A stretch of 64,000 nucleotides of DNA from Planctomycetota bacterium (GCA_021413865.1 JAIOPN010000064.1:62001-126000); one strand, 5' to 3'; numbered from the stretch's first letter, positions 16,507 to 25,688 are shown. Notes: a model not told the origin generated them from the sequence alone. Program-made: numbers and translations.

Positions 16507-18048
16507 ATGAAACGCCGACGCATCATCGTCAACAACGACTACTTCAACATCTTCCAGGTCAAACAACCGGTCACGGAGAAAGACATCCACGACGCCGTCG
16601 ATCGGATGGTCGCCCCCGCGGTCAAGGGGAGCCAGGTGGACGCGCTCTTCCTGCTGGTGGATGAAGACATGGAGTCGTCGCTGGATGCGCGTCTGGTGAA
16701 GCTGTACGACCACCCGGACGTGGACCCATCGCTCAACGCGCTGCGGGCGTTTCAGGCGCGGGGCAAGGACCCGTACGGCATGGTCGTCGCCCGCGCGAAG
16801 CAGAAAAAGATCGACATCTTCGCAAGCGTGCGCATGAACGACACGCATTACAAGGACCAGCCGTTCAACCCGTGGTTGCCGCCCTTCTACTACGACAACC
16901 TCCACAACCGGCTCACCCCCTCGGCCACGATGGACGGCACGCGCAACAATACCGAGTTCGACTACCGCAAGACGGTGGTGCGCGACCACTACTTCAACAT
17001 CATCAAAACGGCGGTGGAAAAGTACGACCTGGACGGCGTGGAGATGGACTTCACCCGGAACTGTAAATACTTCCCCGACCCCAACCGCGAGGAGTGCGCG
17101 CCGGTGATGACGGAGTTCGTCCGCCGGGTGCGAGAATTCCTCGACGCACAGGGGAAGAAAAAGAAGCGCAGGATCGAGCTGGCGGTGACGACACCCTACT
17201 CGCTCTACCGCACCCGCCTCGAAGGGCTGGACATCACGACCTGGGCGCGGCTGGGTTACATCGACCTGGTCTGCATGTCCACGCCGTTCAGCGTGGACAC
17301 TGGCCGGGACATCGCCGACACCGTCGCGAAGCTCGGCGGCGTGCCGGTGTACGCCGGGTGCGATCGCAATTTCCAGTGGCCCGGCAGGCCCTTCCCCAAG
17401 GAGGCCTACCGCGCGATGGCGATCACCGCCCTGCACCAGGGCGCCGCGGGGTTCTACGCCTACAACGTCATGCACTGGACCATCCGGCTCGAGGAGATGC
17501 CTGAGATCCTCAAGCTCCAGGGCGGGCAGAGCAACTCCGTCCAGGACGCCTGCCTCATGTCCGAGCTCGGCGAGATCGCCTCTCTCGAACGGCTCGACAA
17601 GCTCTACATCGTCAGCCACGGCCCGGAAGTGGTGGACAAGCCCTACGCCTCGCTGCCCGTCACCGTCCCCGCCCTGGGCGAGGTCACGCTGCGGATCGAC
17701 GTGGGCGAGGATATCGCCGCCGACGCCGCGGAGGACGCGATCGAACGCATCTGGGTACAGGCCGTCTCGCCGGATTGCGGCAACTACAACAATTACACGC
17801 TCAAGCTCAACGGCATCGATCTGGCGCGGCAGTACGCCTTCCTGCCCTACGCCACAAAGCCCGAGAGCCGCTTCATCTTCCCCGAGCCGGAGAACACGCA
17901 GCCGGCCGTGCCGCCGGAGAACGTCCGCCGCCACCCGGCGCGCGCGATCGACCTGCACCGCGGGGTGAACTTCGTCACGATCAAGAGCTGGAAGGACGCG
18001 ATGACGATCAGCGACGTGGAGATCGGGATCGTTTACCGCAAGAAGTGA
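16507..18048 (+). CDS. Glycosidase-like TIM-barrel protein (GH10-like, uncharacterised)
   Basis: A 513-residue protein without a signal peptide. Strand-like segments VDALFLLVDED, IDIFASVRMNDTHY, YDLDGVEMDFTRN, IELAVTTPYS and GYIDLVCMSTPF suggest a TIM barrel like the uncharacterised glycosyl-hydrolase-like (GHL) proteins. DGVEMDF and SVRMND hold acidic residues where such barrels have catalytic sites. About 130 C-terminal residues look like a beta-sandwich (NYTLKLNGIDLARQYAF). Substrate and activity are unknown. Start is the ATG at 16507, after GGAAT, and divergent from rpiB. Confidence 0.8.
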   Translation: MKRRRIIVNNDYFNIFQVKQPVTEKDIHDAVDRMVAPAVKGSQVDALFLLVDEDMESSLDARLVKLYDHPDVDPSLNALRAFQARGKDPYGMVVARAKQKKIDIFASVRMNDTHYKDQPFNPWLPPFYYDNLHNRLTPSATMDGTRNNTEFDYRKTVVRDHYFNIIKTAVEKYDLDGVEMDFTRNCKYFPDPNREECAPVMTEFVRRVREFLDAQGKKKKRRIELAVTTPYSLYRTRLEGLDITTWARLGYIDLVCMSTPFSVDTGRDIADTVAKLGGVPVYAGCDRNFQWPGRPFPKEAYRAMAITALHQGAAGFYAYNVMHWTIRLEEMPEILKLQGGQSNSVQDACLMSELGEIASLERLDKLYIVSHGPEVVDKPYASLPVTVPALGEVTLRIDVGEDIAADAAEDAIERIWVQAVSPDCGNYNNYTLKLNGIDLARQYAFLPYATKPESRFIFPEPENTQPAVPPENVRRHPARAIDLHRGVNFVTIKSWKDAMTISDVEIGIVYRKK

Positions 18049-18055
18049 GTGGCAC

Positions 18056-18385
18056 TCACACCGCGGAATTGCCCGAGCCGCGGTTGCGGGTGAAGTAGTA
18101 AATCCCGAACCCGCCCGCAGCCAGGAAGGTGTAGGGCACGGCGATCATCAGGTAGATCGAGTAGGCGTACCCCTTGGGCGTGTCGCCGGAAGGCCCGGGC
18201 TCGACCACGGCCAGAGGCATCGGGTCAGTCGCCAGCGGGCGCGCGGAGGGCAGGACTGTTTTGTTGTCCGCGGCCTCGTCCGCCATCGCCTCGCGGCAGT
18301 TGGGGCAGGCGCTGGCGATCAGCGGCGCGAACGCCATTACGGCGATAAAGGCCAGAGCGGCCACGGGGAAGCGTCGCGTCGTCAT
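18056..18385 (-). CDS. Small exported membrane protein with CPNC motif
   Basis: A 109-residue protein with an N-terminal hydrophobic signal (VAALAFIAVMAFAPLIASA), then CPNCREAMADEAA, and one C-terminal membrane span (YLMIAVPYTFLAAGGFGIYYF). The two Cys in CPNC could bind a metal or form a disulfide outside the cytoplasm. Similar small proteins occur beside cytochrome-oxidase or copper-handling genes in planctomycetes, from memory, but no such genes are adjacent here. Start could be the ATG at 18385 or at 18403. Convergent with the 16507 gene, 7 bases apart. Confidence 0.75.
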   Translation of the reverse strand: MTTRRFPVAALAFIAVMAFAPLIASACPNCREAMADEAADNKTVLPSARPLATDPMPLAVVEPGPSGDTPKGYAYSIYLMIAVPYTFLAAGGFGIYYFTRNRGSGNSAV

Positions 18386-18477
18386 GCTCGGACCCTTATT
18401 CATACGGTGATCGTAGTGTGGCTCTCGGGTGAAGAGCAAATCGACCGTTCCGTGACACCGCGTGAGAAACCCACGGA

Positions 18478-19530
18478 TCATTCATCGTGGGCTTCACCAG
18501 GATCGGGAACAGCCTGATCCGGCGGGGGCACCCGCGCGGGCTTGATCTCCTGCGGCCTGATAAACCGCTGGGGCTGTGCCGGTACGGCTTCCGCCCGAGC
18601 CGCTTCCTCCCTGATAACCCTGAGCCTCGCCTCCACGGCCGCTCGCTCGACCGCCTGCTCATGCAGACGCATCTTCTGAACTCGCAAAGCCGTCTCCGCG
18701 CGCTTCACCTGCGCCACCTCGATCGCCTGCCGGCGGACAAGCTCGTCTTGCCCCCGCATCTGGGCGTCGGGCGGCGCGGTGCCCATCCTGGGCATCGTGC
18801 TCAGGTCCACTTTCAGCGGCGTGTCGTCCGAGGCATCGGGGAAATACTTCCCTCGAAGCTCGGACCACTTCGTGTAATACGCGCCCTGGAGCATCGTGGG
18901 CGTCGAGTCGAATATCTGCTTGAGGCCCATGAACGCCGCGAGTTGCATCGTCACCTTCACCGTCTGCCCGTTGCGGTCGAGGGTCAGGCGCAGCTCGGAG
19001 CCCGCCTTGCGCGACTGGATCGCGGCGATGAAGCGGTTCTGCACCTCGGCGTCGCCGTCCAACGGCTGGTCATCCAGCGCGGTGATCGTATCGCCGGGCT
19101 CGAGGTGCACGTAGGCCGGGAAGCCGGGGAAGGTCGCGGCGATGCGCACGCTCCCCGGCGCCGGCCGCTCGCCGGGCTCGAGCGGCATCTGTGGCGTGAG
19201 GATCACCCCCATGGACCCTGCGCCGCCGGCGCTGGCCAGCGCCTCCTGCTCGCGGCGCAGGAAGTGGTGCCTCGCCACCTCCACAAGCCGGTTCCTCTGC
19301 TCGGGAGTCGTGGCGCGGCGGTACACCTGGGCCAGCTCTTCAACGGTCAATCGGTTGTCGGCCAGCAGTGTGTGGGTGGCGCTGCGGCGGACATTGAAGT
19401 CCTCCGACGCCAGGTCGTGGAGCACCTGCTCGGTGTTGATCGGCTCGGCGTGCAGCGGGGCCGCCAGCAACAGGACCAGGATGGGAAGCCATCGGCTCAC
19501 GAGAGGTTCCCGTACGGGATAACTCATCAT
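18478..19530 (-). CDS. Secreted PDZ-domain protein with C-terminal helical region
   Basis: A 350-residue exported protein. It starts with a signal peptide (MMSYPVREPLVSRWLPILVLLLAAPLHA) and a helical region (INTEQVLHDLASEDFNVRRS). A PDZ-like domain at about 125-205 follows (FPAYVHLEPGDTITALDDQPL, then LRLTLDRNGQTVKVTMQL). A charged, probably coiled-coil tail is rich in Glu, Arg and Ala and ends Pro-rich. No protease domain is present, so it likely binds protein rather than cutting it. Start is one of two consecutive ATGs at 19530 and 19527; the longer reading to 19827 is unsupported. It follows the phosphotransferase gene on the same strand. Confidence 0.8.
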   Translation of the reverse strand: MMSYPVREPLVSRWLPILVLLLAAPLHAEPINTEQVLHDLASEDFNVRRSATHTLLADNRLTVEELAQVYRRATTPEQRNRLVEVARHHFLRREQEALASAGGAGSMGVILTPQMPLEPGERPAPGSVRIAATFPGFPAYVHLEPGDTITALDDQPLDGDAEVQNRFIAAIQSRKAGSELRLTLDRNGQTVKVTMQLAAFMGLKQIFDSTPTMLQGAYYTKWSELRGKYFPDASDDTPLKVDLSTMPRMGTAPPDAQMRGQDELVRRQAIEVAQVKRAETALRVQKMRLHEQAVERAAVEARLRVIREEAARAEAVPAQPQRFIRPQEIKPARVPPPDQAVPDPGEAHDE

Positions 19531-19565
19531 ACCCCCGCGGAGGCGACCCGCCGCGGCGTCACGCC

Positions 19566-20732
19566 TCAATCCAGCGCACTGCCCAGGGCCTCGGCGTGCT
19601 CCTGCAGCCAGCGAACCTTGCGCTCCACCATGAGCAGGAAGCCGATGCCCTCCATGCGGGCGAAGCTGCCGGTCTGCGCGATGGGGATGACGCTCTCGGC
19701 GATGAGCGCCTCGATCATCAGCCAGGGGATGGTGCGCAACTCGGCGCGGGAGAGGACGCAGTCGGGCACCGCCTCGTAGCCGCGCAGGAACCGCTTGAAG
19801 CGGGACTCGTCGAGGTAGTCGGGCCACTGCGCCGGGTCGTCGCCCCCGCCGATGATGGAGAACTGCAAAGAGCCGTTGGCGATCTCGGTGATGCGCTGCT
19901 GGAGGCGGGCGGCGTCGTAGTCGATGACGGCCACGACGCGTGATCCGCGGAAGAGCATGTTGCCCGGGTGCCAGTCGCTGTGCACGATCTGCATGGGCCA
20001 GTCAGCGAAGCCCATCTCGTTGACGCGCATGGCGGCGTCGTTGTACGCGGCGTGGAGGAACTGCACGACCTGGTTGATCCGGTCGGTCTGCGTGTTGTTG
20101 CGCGGATCGAGGCTGGTGAGTGTGTTGGGGATGGCGTCCATCGAGGCGGCGACGTGGCGCGACGCGTGGTACGACCCCTGCGGCGGCTCGTACTCGGGCT
20201 GGTAATCCAACAGCAGCTTGTGGAACAGGCCAAGCACCTTACCTGCGTCCGCCGTCGCCTCCAGCGAGTTGTCGTAGCTCGTACCCTTGATGTACTCGAA
20301 CAGCTCGTAGATCGCTCCCTTCCAGGCGAGCATCGAATTGTTGTCTTTTTTCGTGCCGATCAGGTGCGGCAGCGGGAACTGCTTGGCCGCCAGGTGGAGC
20401 TGCAGGGAGTGGCAGAAGGCGACCTTGAACGGGTCATCCTTGCCCTTAGCGCGGCGTTTGAGCAGATACATGCCGGTGTTGTCTGTGCGGATCAGGAGCT
20501 TGGGCGCCTTGCGCGAGCCCTTGGGGAACTCCTGGATCGCCTCGACAACCCCGATGTCGTAGTGGGTGAGAACGATGGCCAACTCAAAAGCGTCGAAGCG
20601 GTCGCGTCCGATACCGCCGGGCGGGCCCGAGGGCATCGCCGACCCGCCCGCGCCGGCAGGCCCACTGGCGCCCGGGGGCCCGCTGGGGGGCGGACCGCTC
20701 GGCGGGTTGGGGGGCGAGGGGTTGCCGCTCAT
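19566..20732 (-). CDS. Aminoglycoside phosphotransferase-like kinase
   Basis: A 388-residue protein with the kinase-like phosphotransferase (APH/HSK2/CotS) fold. The first 40 residues are Pro/Gly/Ser-rich and disordered. The catalytic loop HSDWHPGNMLF and the metal-binding segment VIDYDAARLQQR (DYD in place of the common DFD) are present near residues 250-275. The N-lobe has a nucleotide-binding Lys in the LIRTDNTGMYLLKRRAKG region. Substrates in this family range from homoserine to sugars and antibiotics, and nothing here fixes which. It lies downstream of yicC. Confidence 0.85.
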   Translation of the reverse strand: MSGNPSPPNPPSGPPPSGPPGASGPAGAGGSAMPSGPPGGIGRDRFDAFELAIVLTHYDIGVVEAIQEFPKGSRKAPKLLIRTDNTGMYLLKRRAKGKDDPFKVAFCHSLQLHLAAKQFPLPHLIGTKKDNNSMLAWKGAIYELFEYIKGTSYDNSLEATADAGKVLGLFHKLLLDYQPEYEPPQGSYHASRHVAASMDAIPNTLTSLDPRNNTQTDRINQVVQFLHAAYNDAAMRVNEMGFADWPMQIVHSDWHPGNMLFRGSRVVAVIDYDAARLQQRITEIANGSLQFSIIGGGDDPAQWPDYLDESRFKRFLRGYEAVPDCVLSRAELRTIPWLMIEALIAESVIPIAQTGSFARMEGIGFLLMVERKVRWLQEHAEALGSALD

Positions 20733-20777
20733 CGTGGATTCACCTGTGTATCACCGGCGCGGCCGGGGCGGGATGGG

Positions 20778-21671
20778 TCACTCGACGTTCTGGACCTGTT
20801 CCTTGATGCGGTCGATCGCCCCCTTGACCTCGACGATCGCGCGGGAGATCGTCGAGTCGTTGGACTTGCTGGCGATGGTGTTGGCCTCGCGGAGCAATTC
20901 CTGCGAGAGGAAATCGAGTGTCCGACCGGCCGGTTCGCCGTCTGCAAGGTCCACGATCCGCTGCATCTGTTCCATGTGCGCCCGCAGCCGGGTGATCTCC
21001 TCCGACACGTCCGAGCGCTCGGCGTAGATCGCCACCTCGCGGATCAGGTCCTGGTGGTCCATCTTCAGCTCCGCGCGCTTCAGCAGCTCATCGATCCGCG
21101 TCCGCAGCCTGCCGTGGTACTCCTCCACCACCTGCGGGGCACGCTGGGCGACGGCGTCCACGCGTTCGAGGATGTAAAGCTTCTGCTTGTTGAGGTCCAC
21201 GCGGATCGTCTCGCCCTCGCGGACGCGCATGGCCAGGAGCTTGTCGCACGCCTGCTCGGTCAGCCGCTGCATGATCGGCCGGACCGTCTCCATCATCGCA
21301 CGCTCGTCCTCGGGCTGGAGCACGCCCGGCAGCGCCAGCAGCGCCGTCAGGTCGATGTTGATCGACTGGTCCTTCGAGAACTTCTTGTGCAGCGTTTCGA
21401 GGTGGTCGAGATACGTGACCAGGGCCGCATCGTTGATGCGGTGCGTCGCCAGCCCCTCGGCGGCGTAGCGCTTGCCCACCAGCGTGATCGACCCGCGGCT
21501 CAGGCGGTTGCGGAGCTGGGTCTCGATCTCGGCCTCAAGCCCGGCGATCTCGTCGGGCAGGCGGATGGCCGCCTTGAAATAACGGTTGTTGAGGCTCCGC
21601 ACCTCGACGGCGTAGTGCACGCCGTCGATCTGCTCGGACACCGCGCCGAATCCGGTCATCGATCGGATCAA
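20778..21671 (-). CDS. yicC: YicC/YloC-family endoribonuclease
   Basis: A 297-residue member of the YicC family, whose E. coli and B. subtilis members were reported as endoribonucleases. The family start MIRSMTGFG and the end (LSQELLREANTIASKSND, then VEVKGAIDRIKEQVQNVE) are both intact, with a long helical middle. The start is TTG at 21671, which overlaps the secG stop as TTGA and restores the conserved MIRSMTGFG. An ATG four codons later would lose MIRS. Translation is therefore probably coupled to secG. Confidence 0.93.
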   Translation of the reverse strand: MIRSMTGFGAVSEQIDGVHYAVEVRSLNNRYFKAAIRLPDEIAGLEAEIETQLRNRLSRGSITLVGKRYAAEGLATHRINDAALVTYLDHLETLHKKFSKDQSINIDLTALLALPGVLQPEDERAMMETVRPIMQRLTEQACDKLLAMRVREGETIRVDLNKQKLYILERVDAVAQRAPQVVEEYHGRLRTRIDELLKRAELKMDHQDLIREVAIYAERSDVSEEITRLRAHMEQMQRIVDLADGEPAGRTLDFLSQELLREANTIASKSNDSTISRAIVEVKGAIDRIKEQVQNVE

Positions 21672-22069
21672 TGCGGGTTCTCCGGCTGGGTCTCGGGCGC
21701 GGTGGTCGGGGCCGTCGTCGGCACCGCGGGGGATTCCTGGGTCGGCACCGGGGGGACCTCCCGCTGGGAAGAACCGGGCGGTGCGTCGAGTTCGAGGCCG
21801 GTGGCGCGAACGGGCTTGCTCATCCACGTCAGTGCCATCGCCAGCAACAGGAAGATGACGAAGAAGCCGCAGGTGAACCACGTCAGCGCGTCGCCGGTCT
21901 TGCTGCCGAAGACGGATTGAGCACCGCCGCCGCCCCCACCGAACGCGCCGCTGAGCCCGCCGCCGCGCGGCTTCTGGATCAGCACGACGGCGATCAGCAG
22001 CAGCGACACGAACAAGAAAACCGTCGCCGTCAGGGTCACGAACCACGTGCTTGCGGCCAGCGTCAGCAT
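21668..22069 (-). CDS. secG: Preprotein translocase subunit SecG
   Basis: A small inner-membrane subunit that assists SecYE in protein export. The 133-residue protein has two membrane spans, about 8-30 (WFVTLTATVFLFVSLLLIAV) and about 65-85 (ALTWFTCGFFVIFLLLAMAL). Between them is the family loop VLIQKPRGGGLSGAFGGGGG. The C-terminal tail is Pro/Thr-rich and longer than usual. Start is the ATG at 22069. It is downstream of tpiA, a common bacterial neighbour order, and its stop overlaps the yicC start. Confidence 0.94.
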   Translation of the reverse strand: MLTLAASTWFVTLTATVFLFVSLLLIAVVLIQKPRGGGLSGAFGGGGGGAQSVFGSKTGDALTWFTCGFFVIFLLLAMALTWMSKPVRATGLELDAPPGSSQREVPPVPTQESPAVPTTAPTTAPETQPENPH

Positions 22070-22139
22070 GAAAACGATCCTTTCCGAAACCCGTCGTCGG
22101 CCGGCGTCTCCGCCGACCGGGTGAAATCTTACCCGTTCG

Positions 22140-22916
22140 TTACTTCGCCGCCGCCTTGACGATGGCGGCAAACTCCTCGGCCTTGAGCGACGCCCCGCCG
22201 ATCAGCCCGCCGTCGATGTCCGGCTGCGTGAACAATTCCTTGGCGTTGGCGGCCTTGACCGAACCGCCGTACTGGATGCGGACGGCCTCGCCAACCGCCT
22301 GGCCGAAGAGGCCGTGGATCAACGTCTCGCGGAGCCTGCGGTGTGCGGACTGCGCGTCGGCGGGCGTGGCGTTCTTGCCCGTGCCGATCGCCCACACCGG
22401 CTCGTAGGCAATCGTCACGCGGCTCATCTGTTCGGGCTTCACGCCGGCCAAACCGTAAACCATCTGCGCGGCGTTGATCGCGTCGGTCTGGCCCAGCTCT
22501 CGCTGCTCCAGCTTTTCGCCGACACAGAGGATCACTTCCAGACCGGCGTCCAGAGCGGCGCGGACCTTCGTATTGATCAACACGTCGCACTCGCCGATCA
22601 CGTGGCGGCGTTCGCTGTGGCCCACGAGCACCACCTGCACGCCCAGGTCCTTAAGCATCGCCAGGCTCACCTCGCCGGTGAAGGCGCCATTGGGCTGGTG
22701 ATAGAAATCCTGGGCGCCGAGTTTGACGGCGTTGCCCGGCACCTTGCCGAGCACCTCGCCGACGTCCGACAGGTAGGGGAACGGCGGGAAGACCGCGGCC
22801 TCGACGGCCGGGCCATTCGCCAGCGCCGACGCCACCGACTGCGCCAGGGCGCGGGCCTCGGCGCGGTTGAGGTTCATCTTCCAGTTGCCGCCGACAAAGG
22901 GTTTCCGCGTGGGCAT
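22140..22916 (-). CDS. tpiA: Triosephosphate isomerase
   Basis: Interconverts dihydroxyacetone phosphate and glyceraldehyde 3-phosphate in glycolysis. The 258-residue length is typical. It starts MPTRKPFVGGNWKMN, with the family Asn and Lys. The catalytic His lies in VLVGHSERR and the catalytic Glu in the signature AYEPVWAIGTGK. The phosphate-binding loop is IQYGGSVKAAN followed by DGGLIGGASL. Start is the ATG at 22916; the longer reading to 23390 overlaps hemC. Order hemC, tpiA, secG, yicC on one strand with short gaps suggests co-transcription. Confidence 0.97.
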   Translation of the reverse strand: MPTRKPFVGGNWKMNLNRAEARALAQSVASALANGPAVEAAVFPPFPYLSDVGEVLGKVPGNAVKLGAQDFYHQPNGAFTGEVSLAMLKDLGVQVVLVGHSERRHVIGECDVLINTKVRAALDAGLEVILCVGEKLEQRELGQTDAINAAQMVYGLAGVKPEQMSRVTIAYEPVWAIGTGKNATPADAQSAHRRLRETLIHGLFGQAVGEAVRIQYGGSVKAANAKELFTQPDIDGGLIGGASLKAEEFAAIVKAAAK

Positions 22917-22960
22917 GGCGTCTTTCAGGGGGTGCGGGAAAGCCCGGGAGTATAACACAA

Positions 22961-23899
22961 TCACCCGGCCATCACCCGCTCGGCCCCCTGCGCGGAAAGG
23001 AGCTTGAGGACCTTCCGCCCCAGCTTGTCCACCGCCTTGCGCGTCGCCTGCTCGTCCACCTCGACCATTTTGGAACCGTCCGGGCTCAGCACCCGCACGC
23101 GCAGGCGCATGCCCATGTCGATCGGCTCCGCGAATGCCGCGATCGGCGAGTTGCAGTCGCCGTACAGCCCCGCCACCACGCCGCGTTCGAGCGTCACGGC
23201 CGCGGCCGTCGCCGCGTGGTTCAGCGGCAGGCAACGCGACATCGTCACGTGGTCGTCCATCCGGCACTGGATAGCCAGCGCGCCCTGGGACGCCGCGGGG
23301 AGGATGACGGCCGGGTCGATCGGGTGCGCCGTCCAGCGCTGCAACCCGGCACGGATCAGACCCGCCATCGCCAATAACGTCGCGTCGCACTCCCGGCCGA
23401 TGGAATCCTCGGTCGCCTTGCGTATGCGCGTCTCGACGTTGCCACGGATGAGCTTGATCTGGAGATCGGGCCGGAGGCGGCGGACCTGGGCGGCGCGGCG
23501 CGGGCTGGCGGTGCCGAGCACGGCCTGCCGCGGCAGGTCCTCGATTTTGGCGACGTTCCCGTGCCCCACCAGGCAGTCGCGGGGGTCCTCACGCATCGGG
23601 ACGGCGGCGATGGTCAGCCCCGACGTGCCTTGCGCCGGAAGGTCTTTCAGGCTGTGCACCGCGAGGTCGGCGCGGCCGGCGAGCACCTCACGCTCGATCG
23701 CCCGGGCGAACAGCCCCTTGCCTCCGCTCGAGCTCAGGGGCGCATCGGGGATGTGGTCCCCCTCGGATTCGATCCAGAGGTATTCGACGGCGACACCCGG
23801 GTTCACCACCGCCAGCGCACGGCCAACCATCTCAGCCTGGGCGCGGGCGAGAGCGCTCTTGCGCGATGCGATCACAATGGGTCGTCGGCTTCGTCGCAA
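22961..23899 (-). CDS. hemC: Porphobilinogen deaminase (hydroxymethylbilane synthase)
   Basis: Joins four porphobilinogen units into hydroxymethylbilane for heme and other tetrapyrroles. The 312-residue protein has IASRKSALARAQAE at the start, HSLKDLPAQ with the catalytic-type Asp region, and GTASPRRAAQVR. The cofactor-attachment Cys is in GDCNSPIAAFA near residue 244. Start is a TTG at 23899, giving MRRSRRPIVIASRKS. No ATG lies close in frame, so a non-ATG start is required. Other heme genes are not adjacent. Confidence 0.95.
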   Translation of the reverse strand: MRRSRRPIVIASRKSALARAQAEMVGRALAVVNPGVAVEYLWIESEGDHIPDAPLSSSGGKGLFARAIEREVLAGRADLAVHSLKDLPAQGTSGLTIAAVPMREDPRDCLVGHGNVAKIEDLPRQAVLGTASPRRAAQVRRLRPDLQIKLIRGNVETRIRKATEDSIGRECDATLLAMAGLIRAGLQRWTAHPIDPAVILPAASQGALAIQCRMDDHVTMSRCLPLNHAATAAAVTLERGVVAGLYGDCNSPIAAFAEPIDMGMRLRVRVLSPDGSKMVEVDEQATRKAVDKLGRKVLKLLSAQGAERVMAG

Positions 23900-23998
23900 T
23901 GTACCTGCTCCCGCGCGCCACTATAGCTTCGCGCCTCGCCGCGGTGGACATCCCGACATATCCACAAACCCGGCTTTCATCAGCCGCTCACACATTCT

Positions 23999-24574
23999 TC
24001 AGGGCACCGATTCAACGGTGTACCGCCACACACGCAGGCTCGGCGACCAGTGATCCGCCGGCAGGCCCGCCTTGGCTTTGAGGTGGGCCAGGAACCGCGC
24101 GGGGTCGCGCACCTTCTCCCACACGGTGGGGAGGAACGTCCCGCGCTTGCCCCGGTCCTCCAGCACCAGGCCGTCGATCCCCGGCCGGACCTGACCCAAC
24201 AGGTCGGCCTCGTCGGTGAAGGCCACCGCCTCCATGGGCGAGAGGATCGAAATATGGATGGCGAGCACGCCCGCCTCGGCCTGAGTCACGGGGGCGAAGC
24301 GTGGGTCCTCGAACGCGGCGGCGCCGGCGTTGTGCGCCACGTCCTGGATCAACGGCCGGCGCGCCTCGAGCGTCCCGATGCAGCCGCGCAGCTCGTGGTG
24401 AACCTCGAGCGTCACGAACGTGGCCCGGATCACCCGCAGGGATTCGGGGAAGCCGCCCGGGTCAACGGCCATCGGCCGGCCGTGTTCGAGCCGGTACGCG
24501 ATCGCCGCGGCGGCGGTGCGGAGCAGTGCCGCACGGTCTTCACTCGACAGCGGTGTTCCCGGTGACGTTTGCAC
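23999..24574 (-). CDS. amrA: AMMECR1-domain protein (AmmeMemoRadiSam system protein A type)
   Basis: A 191-residue AMMECR1-domain protein. The signature LRGCIGTLEARRPL is present, followed by NAGAAAFEDPRFAPVTQAE and ISILSPMEAV, and a conserved C-terminus (WEKVRDPARFLAHLKAKAGL). AMMECR1, Memo-like (AmrB) and a radical-SAM protein usually occur together as the AmmeMemoRadiSam system of unknown function. The two partners are not next to this gene. Start is the ATG at 24574. It lies between hemC and a diguanylate cyclase gene on the same strand. Confidence 0.88.
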   Translation of the reverse strand: MQTSPGTPLSSEDRAALLRTAAAAIAYRLEHGRPMAVDPGGFPESLRVIRATFVTLEVHHELRGCIGTLEARRPLIQDVAHNAGAAAFEDPRFAPVTQAEAGVLAIHISILSPMEAVAFTDEADLLGQVRPGIDGLVLEDRGKRGTFLPTVWEKVRDPARFLAHLKAKAGLPADHWSPSLRVWRYTVESVP

Positions 24575-24624
24575 GACACCAGTGTCGCCGGGCGGACGCC
24601 GGGGTTCAACAGGATTGATGCGGC

Positions 24625-25623
24625 TCAGGCGCGGGGCGGTGCGTCGCAGACGCGGTTTTTGCCGCCGCGTTTGGCGGAGTAGAGCGCCTCGTCGGCGCGG
24701 CGGAGGAGGTCCGCCGCGTTGGCCGACGGGTCGCTATCCGCGAGCCCCGCGACACCGACGGAAAGGCTTGTCGGGCACGATGGGGGAAGCGTGTGCTGTG
24801 TGTGCTGGCTAAAGAGGGCCACCAACTGCTCGGCGAACTGCACGGCACGCGGCACCCCGCAGCCCGGCAGCAAAATAACGAACTCGTCCCCGCCCAGACG
24901 GATGGCGTAGTCACCGCCACGGCAGAGGCCGCGGATCAACTGGCCCAGGAACTTGAGCAGTTCGTCCCCCGCCGCGTGGCCTAGCGTATCGTTGATCCCC
25001 TTGAAATTATCCACGTCGATCGCGATGCAGACCATCTCGCTGCCCGACTCGCGGATCGACCGGACCAGCGGCTCGAACTGCTCGTCGAGGAACCGGCGGT
25101 TGCCCAGCCCGGTGAGCGGGTCTCGCATCACGAGGCGGCGGAGCTCGTGCGTGGCGCGCTGGGTCGCCTGCGCGACGCGATGGTCGAGCGTGCGCCGGAG
25201 CTGGGCGGCGTCGTTGTGGTTCCGCACGGAGACGCTGCCGATATCGTGGATGAGCCGTGCGATCTGGCCCACCTCGTCGTACCGATCCATGGGCAATTTT
25301 GACAGCGCGTCGGTGTGGTAATCCTTCTTAATGCGTTCGAGCTGCTCGACGAGTTGATCGAAGGGCGTTCCGATCCAGTAACGGGCGAGGGTGAGGAGCG
25401 ACACGGCCAGAACGGTAAGCCCCAGCGAGAGGACCCAGCTCGGTCGGCCGAACTCGACCTCGAGCATGCCCACCAATGCGCCGCCGGCCAGCGCAAGGAA
25501 AATGAGCATGACGACCTTGGTGCGCAGCGTAGCGTCGTTCCACGCGCGCCGGCCCCGTGAGGGCTCGGCAGCGTGGGCACTTACCCCCGGAACAGCGGGT
25601 TGTTCTATCGCGCCTCGGCTCAC
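24625..25623 (-). CDS. Membrane-anchored HAMP-like diguanylate cyclase
   Basis: Predicted to make cyclic di-GMP at the membrane. The N-terminal region has two hydrophobic spans (VVMLIFLALAGGALVGML and VLSLGLTVLAVSLLTLA) with only a short loop between, so it lacks a sizeable periplasmic sensor. A HAMP-like helix pair follows (FDQLVEQLERIKKDY, DRYDEVGQIARLIHDIG), then a complete GGDEF domain (RLGGDEFVILL). An RGGD sits five residues before GGDEF, an intact inhibitory site. Start is uncertain: GTG at 25623 (332 residues) is the best in-frame candidate after the ymdB stop, without a clear ribosome-binding site. Confidence 0.87.
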   Translation of the reverse strand: MSRGAIEQPAVPGVSAHAAEPSRGRRAWNDATLRTKVVMLIFLALAGGALVGMLEVEFGRPSWVLSLGLTVLAVSLLTLARYWIGTPFDQLVEQLERIKKDYHTDALSKLPMDRYDEVGQIARLIHDIGSVSVRNHNDAAQLRRTLDHRVAQATQRATHELRRLVMRDPLTGLGNRRFLDEQFEPLVRSIRESGSEMVCIAIDVDNFKGINDTLGHAAGDELLKFLGQLIRGLCRGGDYAIRLGGDEFVILLPGCGVPRAVQFAEQLVALFSQHTQHTLPPSCPTSLSVGVAGLADSDPSANAADLLRRADEALYSAKRGGKNRVCDAPPRA

Positions 25624-25688
25624 AGAGGGTTTATCGGGCGGATTCGGGGTGCAGTTTGGCGGCGGGGGTCCGAAAACCGCCCCCGTCG

